64,000 nt of DNA from the NCBI RefSeq assembly GCF_025971925.1, contig NZ_JAPDHV010000007.1, forward strand, positions 82,228 through 146,227, in the 5' to 3' direction. The DNA is from Chryseobacterium oryctis. GTDB lineage: Bacteria > Bacteroidota > Bacteroidia > Flavobacteriales > Weeksellaceae. A program made the position numbers and the translations under genes. Positions 18,878-27,593 of this stretch are shown in pieces. The stretch's first letter is position 1. Every line of letters begins with the position of its first letter. The notes under the pieces are model-generated. The model saw nothing but the letters and a program-made list of their open reading frames with translations, was not told where the DNA came from and ran no database searches.

Positions 18878-20560
18878 TTAATTTAAATTGATCATTGCAC
18901 CTTTCAAATCCATATTTCCTGATGCATTTCCTGCGATTTGTACACCTTCAATTTTGACGTTTCCTGTTGCTTTCAGGTTGAGATCTTTATAGCTTTCAAT
19001 AGTAATTCCCTGATCATCCATTACAATTTTATTATTGTTTTCATCCTGCATAGTAATGCCTTTCAAGTCATCGCTGATGGTAATTTTATTCCCTTTTGCC
19101 GTGCTTATCTCAATGCTTTTCTTTTCGTCATCCATGATGATTTTTGTACCTTCTTTGGTAACAAATCCTCTTTTGTAGTTTTCTTCTGCGATGGGAAAAG
19201 GCATTGCTCTGTTGCTACTGTACAAACTTCCCAAAATAACGGGTGTATCCGGGTTATTCCCAATACATCCTACAATCACCTCATCATTGATATTGGGAAT
19301 GAAATAACTTCCCATTTCATTGGCTGCGTTTAAAGTCGCTAATCTTGCCCAAACTCCTTCACCGTTTTCGGATAAAACAGGAATTCTTACCTTAATCCTA
19401 AACTGATTATTAGGATCTTCCACAATTTGTGTAACAATACCTATCTGTAATCCATTTACAGAATTTGAATGTCCCAATTCGGCATTGGCATTGTTAATCC
19501 CTGACGTTGTATTCTGTGTGAAAGACCTCTCATTCTCCAGCCCATACGTAAATTCTGTTTTCCAGCATCCGTTTTCTATAATGTGTTCTTCTGTGGTGAT
19601 AAGAAGCTCTTTACCGTCAATTTCGGAATTTACTTTATTGAAAGTTATATATTCCCCGATTTTGGCTTCCAGATTTCCAAAAGTGGCTACTTTTCCGCTG
19701 ATAGAAGCAATCCTACTTTTAGCAATAATGGCATCTGCTACTTTTTGCAGAGTTTCTGGTTGTAAATTGGTTTCACTTATCCTTAGCGTATGTGGATTTT
19801 CTTCTGCTTCATTTTCGGAAGTGATTTCGCTTACCGATTGGCTTTCAATATCCCAATGCTGAATGGTTACTGAAGATTTTATCACATCAGGATCTATCCT
19901 TCCGTTAAAAGCAAAAACATTAATCCCGTTTTCCGCATTATACTTGACCTCTTTTTCTCCATTAATAATATCTACACAGGTAAATTCTGCATTTCTTAAA
20001 ACCACAGGTAACCCTATAGAATCTAAAAATCCGACAATATAATCCCAAGGAACGGTAGAACGGTTGTGAGTAACATGTTCCTGTCCCCAACTTTGACCAC
20101 TAAGATCGCTGCTCAATGTGAGATTACTGATAAAACTGGTTAATTTATCCTCAAAAGTTTCACTATCATTCTGTTCATCAGTAGAAGACTGTAAAAGGTT
20201 TAGCGCAATATCTTTACATTCTATTTTAGCAACTACATTGCAATTTTCATGATGTAAATCCAAAGATTTGATGACTCCTTTAAAAATGGTTTTCATCTCT
20301 TTTTTATAGGATATTTTCACCTCAATAGGTAATGGAGAAGCACCTTGCGGTCTGTTTAAAGATTGTAAAGGAGAATTGTTTCCTTCTTTAAAGTCTTCAT
20401 CGGAACAGATAAATGTAAATTTGGCAAACGGAATTTTATTGACTTCAAAATGAACTTTCCCCTCAGACAAAAGATTATCCAGCCCCTGATTTTCATTATT
20501 GATCAGGAATTCTAACTTAAGCAAGGTTTCATCCGGATAAAAAGGTTTCATGTCTGGCAT
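18878..20560 (-). CDS. VgrG-like central spike protein (Afp8-like)
   Basis: In this 560-residue protein, the N-terminal half has the gp27-like fold pattern with VEVKISYKKEMKTIFKGVIKSLDL. It is followed by an OB-like gp5 domain (GIVTQIVEDPNNQFRIKVRIPVLSENGEGVWARLATLNA and FIPNINDEVIVGCIGNNPDTPVILGSLY). The C-terminus is a string of short beta repeats (KIIMDDEKKSIEISTAKGNKITISDD) ending near residue 560, the gp5 needle. It has no effector extension. It trimerises and carries the PAAR tip. Confidence 0.9.
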   Translation of the reverse strand: MPDMKPFYPDETLLKLEFLINNENQGLDNLLSEGKVHFEVNKIPFAKFTFICSDEDFKEGNNSPLQSLNRPQGASPLPIEVKISYKKEMKTIFKGVIKSLDLHHENCNVVAKIECKDIALNLLQSSTDEQNDSETFEDKLTSFISNLTLSSDLSGQSWGQEHVTHNRSTVPWDYIVGFLDSIGLPVVLRNAEFTCVDIINGEKEVKYNAENGINVFAFNGRIDPDVIKSSVTIQHWDIESQSVSEITSENEAEENPHTLRISETNLQPETLQKVADAIIAKSRIASISGKVATFGNLEAKIGEYITFNKVNSEIDGKELLITTEEHIIENGCWKTEFTYGLENERSFTQNTTSGINNANAELGHSNSVNGLQIGIVTQIVEDPNNQFRIKVRIPVLSENGEGVWARLATLNAANEMGSYFIPNINDEVIVGCIGNNPDTPVILGSLYSSNRAMPFPIAEENYKRGFVTKEGTKIIMDDEKKSIEISTAKGNKITISDDLKGITMQDENNNKIVMDDQGITIESYKDLNLKATGNVKIEGVQIAGNASGNMDLKGAMINLN

Positions 20561-20569
20561 TTCTGTTGT

Positions 20570-21340
20570 CTATTTAATGGGTGGAAATTGTATTTTTTGT
20601 CCTACATCCAACTTTCTGAATGTGAGCAGCCTATTGTTTTTAGCAACATCTATATAATAATTTTCATTTTGATAAATGTCCTCTGAAAGTACCGTCAGCT
20701 TGTCATTCATTTTAGCCATTCTTTCATGGGTAAGATCGGGAGAACTTTTATTCTCTTTGGCGATCATTACTTTATAGTCTACCGTTCCTTTGAATGTACA
20801 TTTCACTTTTGCACGAATGGGTCTTCCGTCTTTTCGAAACAGAGTATATTCTATTTCCATGGTTTTGAGCCTACAATCGAGGCTGTAGCCTCCCCATAAA
20901 ATTCGGAGATAAGAGGTTTCATGAGTTTCCCCATCATATCCCATCAATAGTTTTTTGAACTCCTCCACATCCTTTTCTACGGTTTCCACTTCTACAAAAG
21001 GATTTACCATTGCGGGTTTTATGGCATTAGCAATATCACCCACTGCATCAAGAAGAGATTCTTCACCATTTCCGTCTTTTATTTTCCCAGGAGGTACTAC
21101 TCCAGAACTATCAAAGACAAAATCAAAACTCACCTCTTCTCCTTCTATCTTGTTGAAAGTTAAATCTGTTCCCGACGTTCCAATAGCCTGTCCTTCACAA
21201 AAGTTTACCGAGTGATGCAGAGTATATTTTTCAGGATTAAGCTGAACAAAGATGGTTTTCTTGGGAGGTTCTATGTATTCTCTGGTAGGAAAAACCTCGA
21301 TACGCATTTTATCAATAATGCCTAAAAGTCCTGATATCAT
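20570..21340 (-). CDS. LysM-containing tube-baseplate adaptor (Afp7-like)
   Basis: This 256-residue protein contains VFPTREYIEPPKKTIFVQLNPEKYTLHHSVNF, typical of the N-terminal Afp7/gp53-like family. A short LysM-like tail lies near the C-terminus (LSEDIYQNENYYIDVAKNNRLLTFRKLDVGQKIQFPPI). The family connects the inner tube to the spike. Its ATG overlaps the stop of the upstream DUF5908 gene (ATGA), indicating translational coupling. Confidence 0.85.
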   Translation of the reverse strand: MISGLLGIIDKMRIEVFPTREYIEPPKKTIFVQLNPEKYTLHHSVNFCEGQAIGTSGTDLTFNKIEGEEVSFDFVFDSSGVVPPGKIKDGNGEESLLDAVGDIANAIKPAMVNPFVEVETVEKDVEEFKKLLMGYDGETHETSYLRILWGGYSLDCRLKTMEIEYTLFRKDGRPIRAKVKCTFKGTVDYKVMIAKENKSSPDLTHERMAKMNDKLTVLSEDIYQNENYYIDVAKNNRLLTFRKLDVGQKIQFPPIK

Positions 21341-21513
21341 CTTTCTGATTTTTCTTTAATTTTTTCCAGTACTTTTCGTATACATTCGTTAACGATTTCT
21401 GTTTTCATCTCCTGAAATTTTGAAGTATTCATTTTAAGATGATCAGGAAATCCGCTATTTTGAGGCTCGCTGACATTTATTTTTATTTTCAGCTCTTTGA
21501 TCTCAATGGCCAT
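21337..21513 (-). CDS. DUF5908-like small eCIS protein
   Basis: A 58-residue frame runs from the ATG at 21513 to the TGA at 21337. The protein begins MAIEIKELKIKINV, the typical opening of DUF5908 proteins, which I know as short genes in Bacteroidota CIS loci. Its second half is a charged helix (MKTEIVNECIRKVLEKIKEK). It overlaps the next gene by 3 bp. Its role in the particle is unknown. Confidence 0.7.
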   Translation of the reverse strand: MAIEIKELKIKINVSEPQNSGFPDHLKMNTSKFQEMKTEIVNECIRKVLEKIKEKSER

Positions 21514-21625
21514 ATTAAGTAGATGTTAGAAACTACATGCCAAATATTCGATGTGAAATATTAGAAGAACACTCACACATCAATTATCATACATCAGTTA
21601 TCACTTATAATAAGAGTAATTTTAT

Positions 21626-22084
21626 CTAAAATCCGGGAACCGGTATTTCTTTGAAAAAATTGTATCTCAAGGTAATAGTTTCAATCACGATTTTGTTTTC
21701 TTCCGCGTTGAAATCTCCCAATTCATAACTCAACGGGATTGCATGAGAAACATACCATACTTTTACGGGGTTTCCATTTTCGTTGAGAAGAGTAATAATG
21801 AGATTTGCAGGAGAGAATATAAAATCTTCCAATGCCTGTGTACACCACATAGATATACCCGACATATCTGAGGTAAGACCTCTTTTCAGTACCAGATCCT
21901 GATATCCTGATCTTACGGGAAGGCTATGTTTGAATCTGTTTTGTCCGCCCTCCGTATAAGATTCTGTTTCCATGGTTACTTTCAGCCCTGTTACGCTCTG
22001 GAACTTAGTATCTACAGAGAATTGTGGGATCAGCTCGAAAATAACTGAAAAATAAAACCCTACTATTGGATTGCTATCAGACAT
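21626..22084 (-). CDS. Inner tube / tube-initiator protein (Afp5-like, gp19 family)
   Basis: This 152-residue protein is of standard gp19/tube length. GFYFSVIFELIPQFSVDTKFQSVTGLKV at the start and LVLKRGLTSDMSGISMWC are the tube-family signature (F-x-V ... SGL ... l.lkRG). It is a diverged paralogue of the neighbouring tube gene. In Afp/PVC the second tube-like protein (Afp5) forms the ring that joins tube and baseplate, which I infer here. Confidence 0.85.
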   Translation of the reverse strand: MSDSNPIVGFYFSVIFELIPQFSVDTKFQSVTGLKVTMETESYTEGGQNRFKHSLPVRSGYQDLVLKRGLTSDMSGISMWCTQALEDFIFSPANLIITLLNENGNPVKVWYVSHAIPLSYELGDFNAEENKIVIETITLRYNFFKEIPVPGF

Positions 22085-22092
22085 GACGCTTA

Positions 22093-22530
22093 TTATTTAT
22101 ATTCTATAGTAAAACCATGATTGGCAACTTCTACGGTATCAATAGCTGCTTCGTTAGCATCTGCTTTCATGTCTGTACATTTTAGGGAGACAATGAAACA
22201 GTCTTTAACCGTCCAAACTACTTTTGGCTCATGATTTTCGTCTAATAATGAAATAATAAGGGTTCTTTTTTCCACGGTATTGAGAGCCACAGTGTTGTAC
22301 CAATCAAAAAATTCATTATCTCCGATGAAAACCCCTCTTTTGAGAGTGATATTGCTTACTTTCTGTAATCCCGGCATTTTCTTTTTAAAAAATTCCGGAC
22401 TGGATCCTACTCTATGTTCGATTACATCCATTTCTTTATTAAGTCCTGAAACTTCTGTAAAGGCTATTTTACTTCCGCCCCAATCTACACTGAAATGAAA
22501 CTTTGGCAGTGGAAAATCCATATTTGGCAT
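22093..22530 (-). CDS. Inner tube protein (Afp1-like, Hcp/gp19 family)
   Basis: This 145-residue protein has FHFSVDWGGSKIAFTEVSGLNKEMDVIEHRVGSSPEFFKKKMPGLQKVSNITLKRGVF, an almost textbook tube protein: F.v...g...f.evSGL, then p....lkRG. It directly follows the sheath gene and should be the main tube subunit. Confidence 0.92.
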   Translation of the reverse strand: MPNMDFPLPKFHFSVDWGGSKIAFTEVSGLNKEMDVIEHRVGSSPEFFKKKMPGLQKVSNITLKRGVFIGDNEFFDWYNTVALNTVEKRTLIISLLDENHEPKVVWTVKDCFIVSLKCTDMKADANEAAIDTVEVANHGFTIEYK

Positions 22531-22556
22531 AGCTATAGTTTTTAAAGGTTATTAGT

Positions 22557-24512
22557 TTATGATCTTTGTTGCATTTGTTTAAATTCAAGAATGATGAATT
22601 CTGCAGGTCTTGACGGTGCATAACCTATTTTTACGATCATTCTTCCTTCTAAAATGTCTTGTGCAGACATTGTCTCATTCAAACCAACAGAAACGAAAAA
22701 TGCATGCTCAGCTTTACTTCCAGCCAATGCTCCGTCATTCCATAAAGTGGTAAGGTAATTATCAATCATTCCTTTTACACTTACCCAGGTTTGAGAAACA
22801 TTAGGCTCGAATACGTATTGCATACACGCTTTTTTCACAGATTCCTCAATCATATTGGCTAATCTTCTTACGTTGATATACCTCCAGTCATTACTGTTTC
22901 CGGCAAGAGTTCTTCCGCCCCAAACCAAGAATCCTTTTCCTGAGAAGCTACGGATTGGGTTGATGGATTTGCCTGTCTCATGGATATTCATACTTTCCTG
23001 ATCAGAATCATTAATATCTGCCGTAACTCCTATAATTCCGTTGACACTAATGTTAGCAGGAGATTTCCAAACTCCTCTTGTAGCATCAGTTTTAGCATAA
23101 ATTCCTACGATTGCTCCTGAAGGAGGAATTGTATTCATACACGATGAAAGTTTTGTAATAATCGCTGAATAGAACGGAATCTGAACAACAAGATTGTTTT
23201 CTTCAAACAACATGAAATCATACATTTTTTTCATCATACCATCCATTGTATTAATTATACCGATATGTAATTTTTGTATAATGGCTTGTATATTCACAAA
23301 ATCAGGTTCATCATGTGCAGGAACAGCAGGCGGACCAGCATCAGCAGGTATACTTACTTTTATCTTTGTGTCAAAAGGGTTTGGAGTACTTTCGGTATAG
23401 GTTGAAATATTTCCCCACACACTTTTGAACTTGGTATCATTATCCAAAGCAGAAAGATCATCAACATCAGTAACCCCATCAGTTTTTTTCAACTTTTCAT
23501 AAGATTTTTTAAAGTCTACTAAATCCTGTGCGTGTGTTTTTAGGAAATTACTGATTAAATCCTGTAAAAATGTTGCGAATTTTGTGCTAGTGATATCAGG
23601 AATATCGGGTTTGCCCACTATTTCCAATAATTTCCAGCATTTGTCTACAGCTGTTTTCAGTTTTGCACCATCAGTAATAGCTTGATGCAACTTTTTCGGA
23701 TTTGTAGCATCGGCGGGAGCCGGACTAGGATTCCAAGCCGTATTAATCGTATTGTAATCATTAATTAGCTTTTCATAATCCTCGATAGATTTTTTCAAAT
23801 CTGTATTGGTTGAAAAAATTCCTTTAAAATTTACTTTACCCGCTGTATTTCCATTGATATCACTAAAACGGAAATCATAAGGAAATGCGCATTGCAAATA
23901 AGGATAATAAGCAGAGCCATATTTAAGATTCTGATTCCCTACCTTATCTCTGAAATTTGAGCTGTCAGTTTCTAATCCGTTTTCAGACTTTACATCCATC
24001 ACCGTAAAACGATCCATAAGATCTGCACATTGCAATAGAGCCTGCTGATGTAACAGCCCTAATTTTGCAACATCCAGATTAATGGCATCAGGAAATAATA
24101 AAAGAGTGGGCTCATCAAATTTTCTTAACAAATCTAATCCATTAATGAAGGCTGCTTCACTCGTAATGGCAGATTTATACCCTCCAATAGAAACTATATA
24201 ACATACACCTCCACCATTTGCATAGAACAACTTCATGCTATTGTATAATTTATACTGACTTTCTTCTACACTGCATGTGTCTTTCGGGGTATTATTTTCG
24301 TCTAGCTCTACAGTTACATTTTTTGGTGCGGGCGCCCCTCCAAAAGTCTGTTCAAATTCCATAAAAGATTTAATTCTTGTAGGAACAGTAGGTCCTTTTT
24401 CCGTGTATCCGATAAAAGCAGGAATTGCTGTCTCTACCTGAGCAACTGAAGGCGGGAACGCATCAATTTCATTGATGTAGACTCCCGGGGTTTTGATAGA
24501 ACTTACATTCAT
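22557..24512 (-). CDS. Contractile sheath protein (Afp2-like)
   Basis: In this 651-residue protein the N-terminus MNVSSIKTPGVYINEIDAFPPSVAQVETAIPAFIGYTEKGP is the conserved sheath start (PGVYv.E......i..v.Ta..afiG....Gp). The C-terminal GRTLAGNSNDWRYINVRRLANMIEESVKKACMQYVFEPN is the conserved sheath core. A roughly 250-residue insertion in the middle (DLKKSIEDYEKLINDYN and onward) makes it longer than the smallest sheaths and is probably surface exposed. It is the only sheath gene in the locus; Afp and PVC have two or three. Confidence 0.93.
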   Translation of the reverse strand: MNVSSIKTPGVYINEIDAFPPSVAQVETAIPAFIGYTEKGPTVPTRIKSFMEFEQTFGGAPAPKNVTVELDENNTPKDTCSVEESQYKLYNSMKLFYANGGGVCYIVSIGGYKSAITSEAAFINGLDLLRKFDEPTLLLFPDAINLDVAKLGLLHQQALLQCADLMDRFTVMDVKSENGLETDSSNFRDKVGNQNLKYGSAYYPYLQCAFPYDFRFSDINGNTAGKVNFKGIFSTNTDLKKSIEDYEKLINDYNTINTAWNPSPAPADATNPKKLHQAITDGAKLKTAVDKCWKLLEIVGKPDIPDITSTKFATFLQDLISNFLKTHAQDLVDFKKSYEKLKKTDGVTDVDDLSALDNDTKFKSVWGNISTYTESTPNPFDTKIKVSIPADAGPPAVPAHDEPDFVNIQAIIQKLHIGIINTMDGMMKKMYDFMLFEENNLVVQIPFYSAIITKLSSCMNTIPPSGAIVGIYAKTDATRGVWKSPANISVNGIIGVTADINDSDQESMNIHETGKSINPIRSFSGKGFLVWGGRTLAGNSNDWRYINVRRLANMIEESVKKACMQYVFEPNVSQTWVSVKGMIDNYLTTLWNDGALAGSKAEHAFFVSVGLNETMSAQDILEGRMIVKIGYAPSRPAEFIILEFKQMQQRS

Positions 24513-24538
24513 GGCTGATAATTGTTTTTAGTTTTTAT

Positions 24539-25204
24539 TTATGTTTCTCCTTGAAATTCGCCTGATTCTATATCTCCGATCAGACTGTTTTTATCATTCT
24601 CCCATAAGTTGATCTTCACTTTTTTAATGACTTTATCCTCAATTATAGGAGACTCCTGAATCATACATAACCTCATTTTATAAAGCATGGAGGGCATGTA
24701 TTTTGATCCCAAATAAGACCACATTTGGTTCAGCTGCTCTGAAGTAAGACTTACGGTTTCCATTGTAATCTTATAGTAATGTTCTTTTTCCAGATTATTC
24801 TTTAATTGATAATTTTCATAAGAAATAAGTTCCGTATCATCATCTTTGTAGTAAAAAGAATTATTCTGCTGAAAATAAACTATAATGTTTTTAAGTTTAT
24901 CTATTCCATCCAGATATTTAGTCATATCCTTATTGTATGAAGCAAATAAAAGAGACAATATCAAATATTGAGCGGGGTTTTTGTATTTTGAAATTTTTTC
25001 CTTGTCATTCGTATTGTTAAGATATACCGTTTGATTTTTAAGCGTTTTATCTTCTTCTATATTAACAATAGACAGGATAATCGGGGACTTAGTGTTTAAA
25101 AATTCGTCCCCATCATTTACCGTAGATATGTTAACAGTATCAATAATAGAACTGTTAGGATCTACTAGTTTACATAGTAATTCTATTATTTTTCGGAGAT
25201 TCAT
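24539..25204 (-). CDS. Tail terminator / cap protein, DUF4255 (Afp16-like)
   Basis: In this 221-residue protein the pattern SPIILSIVNIEEDKTLKNQ followed by NPAQYLILSLLFASYN is the DUF4255/Afp16 signature (i.vsLynI.Ee......p....nl.lL..a). The Afp16-type cap stops tube and sheath growth. It is the first gene of the eCIS operon; the next gene upstream is separated by insertion sequences. Confidence 0.85.
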   Translation of the reverse strand: MNLRKIIELLCKLVDPNSSIIDTVNISTVNDGDEFLNTKSPIILSIVNIEEDKTLKNQTVYLNNTNDKEKISKYKNPAQYLILSLLFASYNKDMTKYLDGIDKLKNIIVYFQQNNSFYYKDDDTELISYENYQLKNNLEKEHYYKITMETVSLTSEQLNQMWSYLGSKYMPSMLYKMRLCMIQESPIIEDKVIKKVKINLWENDKNSLIGDIESGEFQGET

Positions 25205-25469
25205 GGGTTAGTTTTAGTCATATAAAGTTACCTAATATTTTAATACGAACATCCGTAAAATCCCTAAATTTTATATCCGTATTTTCACTAACCCCTGTAA
25301 AGTATTTTAAACAGGACTTATTTTATATTTTAGAGCTTGGTAAAAAAATCACATCTAGAAACTGTTTATGAGGAGAATTTCTATTAAAATAATATGCACA
25401 AAACCAATAGTTGATTTATTATTACAGCAATGAGCTAATGTGGAAGATTTTAAGTTATTTGATAAATAA
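25205..25469. other. Upstream region of the eCIS operon
   Basis: 265 bp of very AT-rich DNA lies between the first eCIS gene and the terminator hairpin. It must hold the eCIS promoter if the operon has one here. I see no good reverse-strand match to the Bacteroidota -7 word (CAAANNTA on the plus strand) and no credible gene. Confidence 0.4.
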
Positions 25470-25514
25470 CCACAAACAAAAAAGTCGCCAAAATGGCGAC
25501 TTTTTTGTTTGTGG
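25470..25514. terminator. Perfect 21-bp bidirectional terminator hairpin
   Basis: 25470-25490 and 25494-25514 are exact reverse complements (stem 21 bp, loop AAA). The core is GTCGCCA/TGGCGAC flanked by A6 and T6 runs, so either strand would give a GC stem followed by U6. The left end of an insertion sequence begins inside or directly after the last bases of the stem. Confidence 0.85.
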
Positions 25515-25610
25515 TCCCTCTCGTCACATTCTCGAACTGCTTTGAATTGTTTCCCAACATATTACACTAATCTTCAAACTCTTACTGGCTCGAAACAAGT
25601 TGATTTTGAA

Positions 25611-25624
25611 TTCGAATATTCGAA
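25611..25624. repeat. Subterminal IS palindrome (copy A, left)
   Basis: TTCGAATATTCGAA is a perfect palindrome about 100 bp inside the left end, identical to those of copies C and D at the same place. Confidence 0.7.
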
Positions 25625-25689
25625 ACTATTTTTTAGTTTTTTAATTCTTGGATTTTGATTTAATTTTGTTGTAAAGCACAAATGAATCC

Positions 25690-25854
25690 ATGCAAAAATA
25701 TAAAAAGTATCATTCTGATATTAAAGTCTGCTATGCTCTTGGAATCCAAAATGAAATCCTTCCTGAAAAGTTTGTAAAAGAAATTCCCGGTTCTACTTCA
25801 TTTTATTGGAAAGATATTGGTGCGAAAAAGTTTGTAGGTTCTGAATTTGCTTCC
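25690..25854 (+). pseudogene. Transposase N-terminal fragment (copy A)
   Basis: MQKYKKYHSDIKVCYALGIQ through VGSEFAS matches the first 55 residues of the transposase at 50989, with only small changes. The frame then runs into the left end of copy B. The catalytic domain is absent, so it is inactive. Confidence 0.9.
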
Positions 25855-25962
25855 GTGGTCCCTCTCGTCACATTCTCGAACCGCTTTGAATTATATATCA
25901 ATACATTACACTAATTTACAAACCCTTACAGGGCTCGAAACATTTTCTTTCTTTTGATTGAT

Positions 25963-25976
25963 GACGAATTTTCGTC
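25963..25976. repeat. Subterminal IS palindrome (copy B, left)
   Basis: GACGAATTTTCGTC is a perfect palindrome about 105 bp inside the left end of copy B. It shares only the core CGAATNNTCG with the palindrome at the same place in copies A, C and D. Confidence 0.65.
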
Positions 25977-26038
25977 AGACGTATTTTTTATTTTCTTTTG
26001 ACATTAAAATGGATTTTTCTTTCAGTATTTTTGTGTTG

Positions 26039-27319
26039 ATGAAAAAATACAACAGATATCATTCAACTATCAAAACTTCCTACGCTTTAGGTATTCACCA
26101 GCTGATTTTACCTGATTCTTTCACATCTTCAATTCCTCGTTCTACTTCTCAGAATTGGAAGGAACTCAATCCCGAAAAATTCGTAGGAAATGAATTTGCT
26201 TCTCAAATTGAAAACGATTTGGAGAAAATAAAAGTGATTCTTGATGAAAGAGTGAAGAAAATGACCACCGCTTTTCATACCTTTTGCCGTTTGTATTTAG
26301 CCATTCTCGAATTTATTGGAAAGAAAAATTTCGATAAAATTATTCTTCAGAATAGAGAATCGGTCATTGATATGGTGTCTAACCTTCCTGTTGAGTTTGA
26401 TCGAAACTTGGTCTGTAAATTTCTGCAAATCACTCCACATCAATTTAAGATTTGGAACAGTAAACGGAGTTTTAAATGTCCGGTTTCATTAACCGGATAT
26501 TGCACCAAGCGTTTTCCCAACCAAATCTCACAGCGTGAAATTAATGTTTTGAAAAGTTTGATGTCCCGAAAACGATTTTCTACGTGGAGTATTGCCTCGA
26601 TTTGGGGATATGCCATCAAGAAAGGTCATATTTCAATGTCCCGAACTTCTTGGTATCGGTATTGTCTTCGCTTGGGCGTTACCGAAAAACGAAAATCCAG
26701 TAGAAAACTTAGAAAGAAAATCTCCGTAAGAGCATCTCGTCCCAATGAAATCTGGCATGCTGATGTTACTGAATTTGTTACTTCGGACAATGTAAAATTC
26801 TATATTCACACCGTTTTGGATAATTTTTCCCGAAAAATTATTGCATATTCTGTTTCTCGTGATAAAACAGCTAAAACAAGACTCGTTAGTTTGAAAGAAG
26901 CAATTCTTTTACAATTTGGTCAAATTCTTTCTCCTACTGATTTAGATCTCATTGTCGATGGTGGTTCTGAAAATAACAATTTTCGAATCCGAAATTTCAT
27001 CCGGCATTGCCAAGTGAAAATTCACAAGAAAGTTGCTTTGAAAGATGTGCAATTTTCAAACTCGATGATAGAAGGACATTTTAAAATCTTAAAAAAGTTC
27101 TTTAGAAGTTATGGAGAAATTCACTCCAAAGATATTCATAAGGTTATGGAATATTTTGTAAAGGATTATGATTGTATTCGTCCTCATTACCAACATCAGT
27201 TTTATACACCTGACGAAATTCATAATAACCCAGAACTCGCTGATGTCAAACCTATACTAAACCGTATCAACAAGGAACGATTGGAAAACAATCGGAATTC
27301 CTGCTGTAAAGCGGCGTAA
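26039..27319 (+). CDS. DDE (rve-fold) transposase of IS copy B
   Basis: This is a 426-residue protein from the ATG at 26039. That start is chosen because MKKYNRYHSTIKTSYALGIH aligns with the start of the transposase at 50989; the frame is open further upstream only because of the IS left end. An N-terminal HTH-like region is followed by an integrase core with Asp in EIWHADVTEF, Asp in LDLIVDGGSENNN and Glu in FSNSMIEGHFKILKK, a D,D,E triad. The family resembles the single-ORF rve transposases related to IS3/IS481; I cannot name the exact IS family. Confidence 0.9.
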   Translation: MKKYNRYHSTIKTSYALGIHQLILPDSFTSSIPRSTSQNWKELNPEKFVGNEFASQIENDLEKIKVILDERVKKMTTAFHTFCRLYLAILEFIGKKNFDKIILQNRESVIDMVSNLPVEFDRNLVCKFLQITPHQFKIWNSKRSFKCPVSLTGYCTKRFPNQISQREINVLKSLMSRKRFSTWSIASIWGYAIKKGHISMSRTSWYRYCLRLGVTEKRKSSRKLRKKISVRASRPNEIWHADVTEFVTSDNVKFYIHTVLDNFSRKIIAYSVSRDKTAKTRLVSLKEAILLQFGQILSPTDLDLIVDGGSENNNFRIRNFIRHCQVKIHKKVALKDVQFSNSMIEGHFKILKKFFRSYGEIHSKDIHKVMEYFVKDYDCIRPHYQHQFYTPDEIHNNPELADVKPILNRINKERLENNRNSCCKAA

Positions 27320-27487
27320 GAATTGGCGGAAAAATACGGTTCAGTAAGTATTCCTTCTATTCTATTTCCTGATCTCCATTTTACATTAAAGCCAAAGAGC
27401 TTTTTTCTCTTTTGAATTGAACAAAAATACCAAAATTTTGCTCTTTATACAATCCAAAAATTTCTTTTTTGTATTCTCACTACTTTG

Positions 27488-27501
27488 CACGAATACTCGT
27501 A
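27488..27501. repeat. Subterminal IS palindrome (copy B, right)
   Basis: CACGAATACTCGTA lies about 95 bp inside the right end of copy B, an imperfect palindrome with the same core CGAATNNTCG found at its left end and at both ends of copy D. Confidence 0.6.
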
Positions 27502-27593
27502 CATGCTGATTGTGAATTAATTACATTTTCAAAACCTAATTAATAAAAGAATTTTCCCTATTTTTTCTCAACATCATGTCTTGGGAGGGAGCC

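Larger units (their letters stand above)
25513..25854 (+). mobile_element. IS copy A: left-end fragment
   Basis: It begins GGTCCCTCTCGTCACATTC and is nearly identical to the left end of the complete copy at 50833-52566 through the first 55 codons of the transposase. It then stops abruptly at TTCC/GTGG, where the next element (copy B) starts. No right part of this copy follows copy B, so the rest has been lost. Confidence 0.85.
25857..27593 (+). mobile_element. IS copy B: complete, diverged family member
   Basis: The left end GGTCCCTCTCGTCACATTC and about 90 bp after it are closely similar to copies A, C and D. The transposase and right half are strongly diverged, so this is a different IS of the same family. 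The right end reads AGGGAGCC at 27586-27593, giving an imperfect terminal inverted repeat (GGTCCCTC against GGCTCCCT). It is about 1.74 kb and inserted in copy A. No target duplication is seen. Confidence 0.75.

Noticed and set aside
25690..25914. 74-residue frame as an independent gene
   Set aside because: It is the first part of a transposase, interrupted by the next IS; the tail is IS-end sequence.
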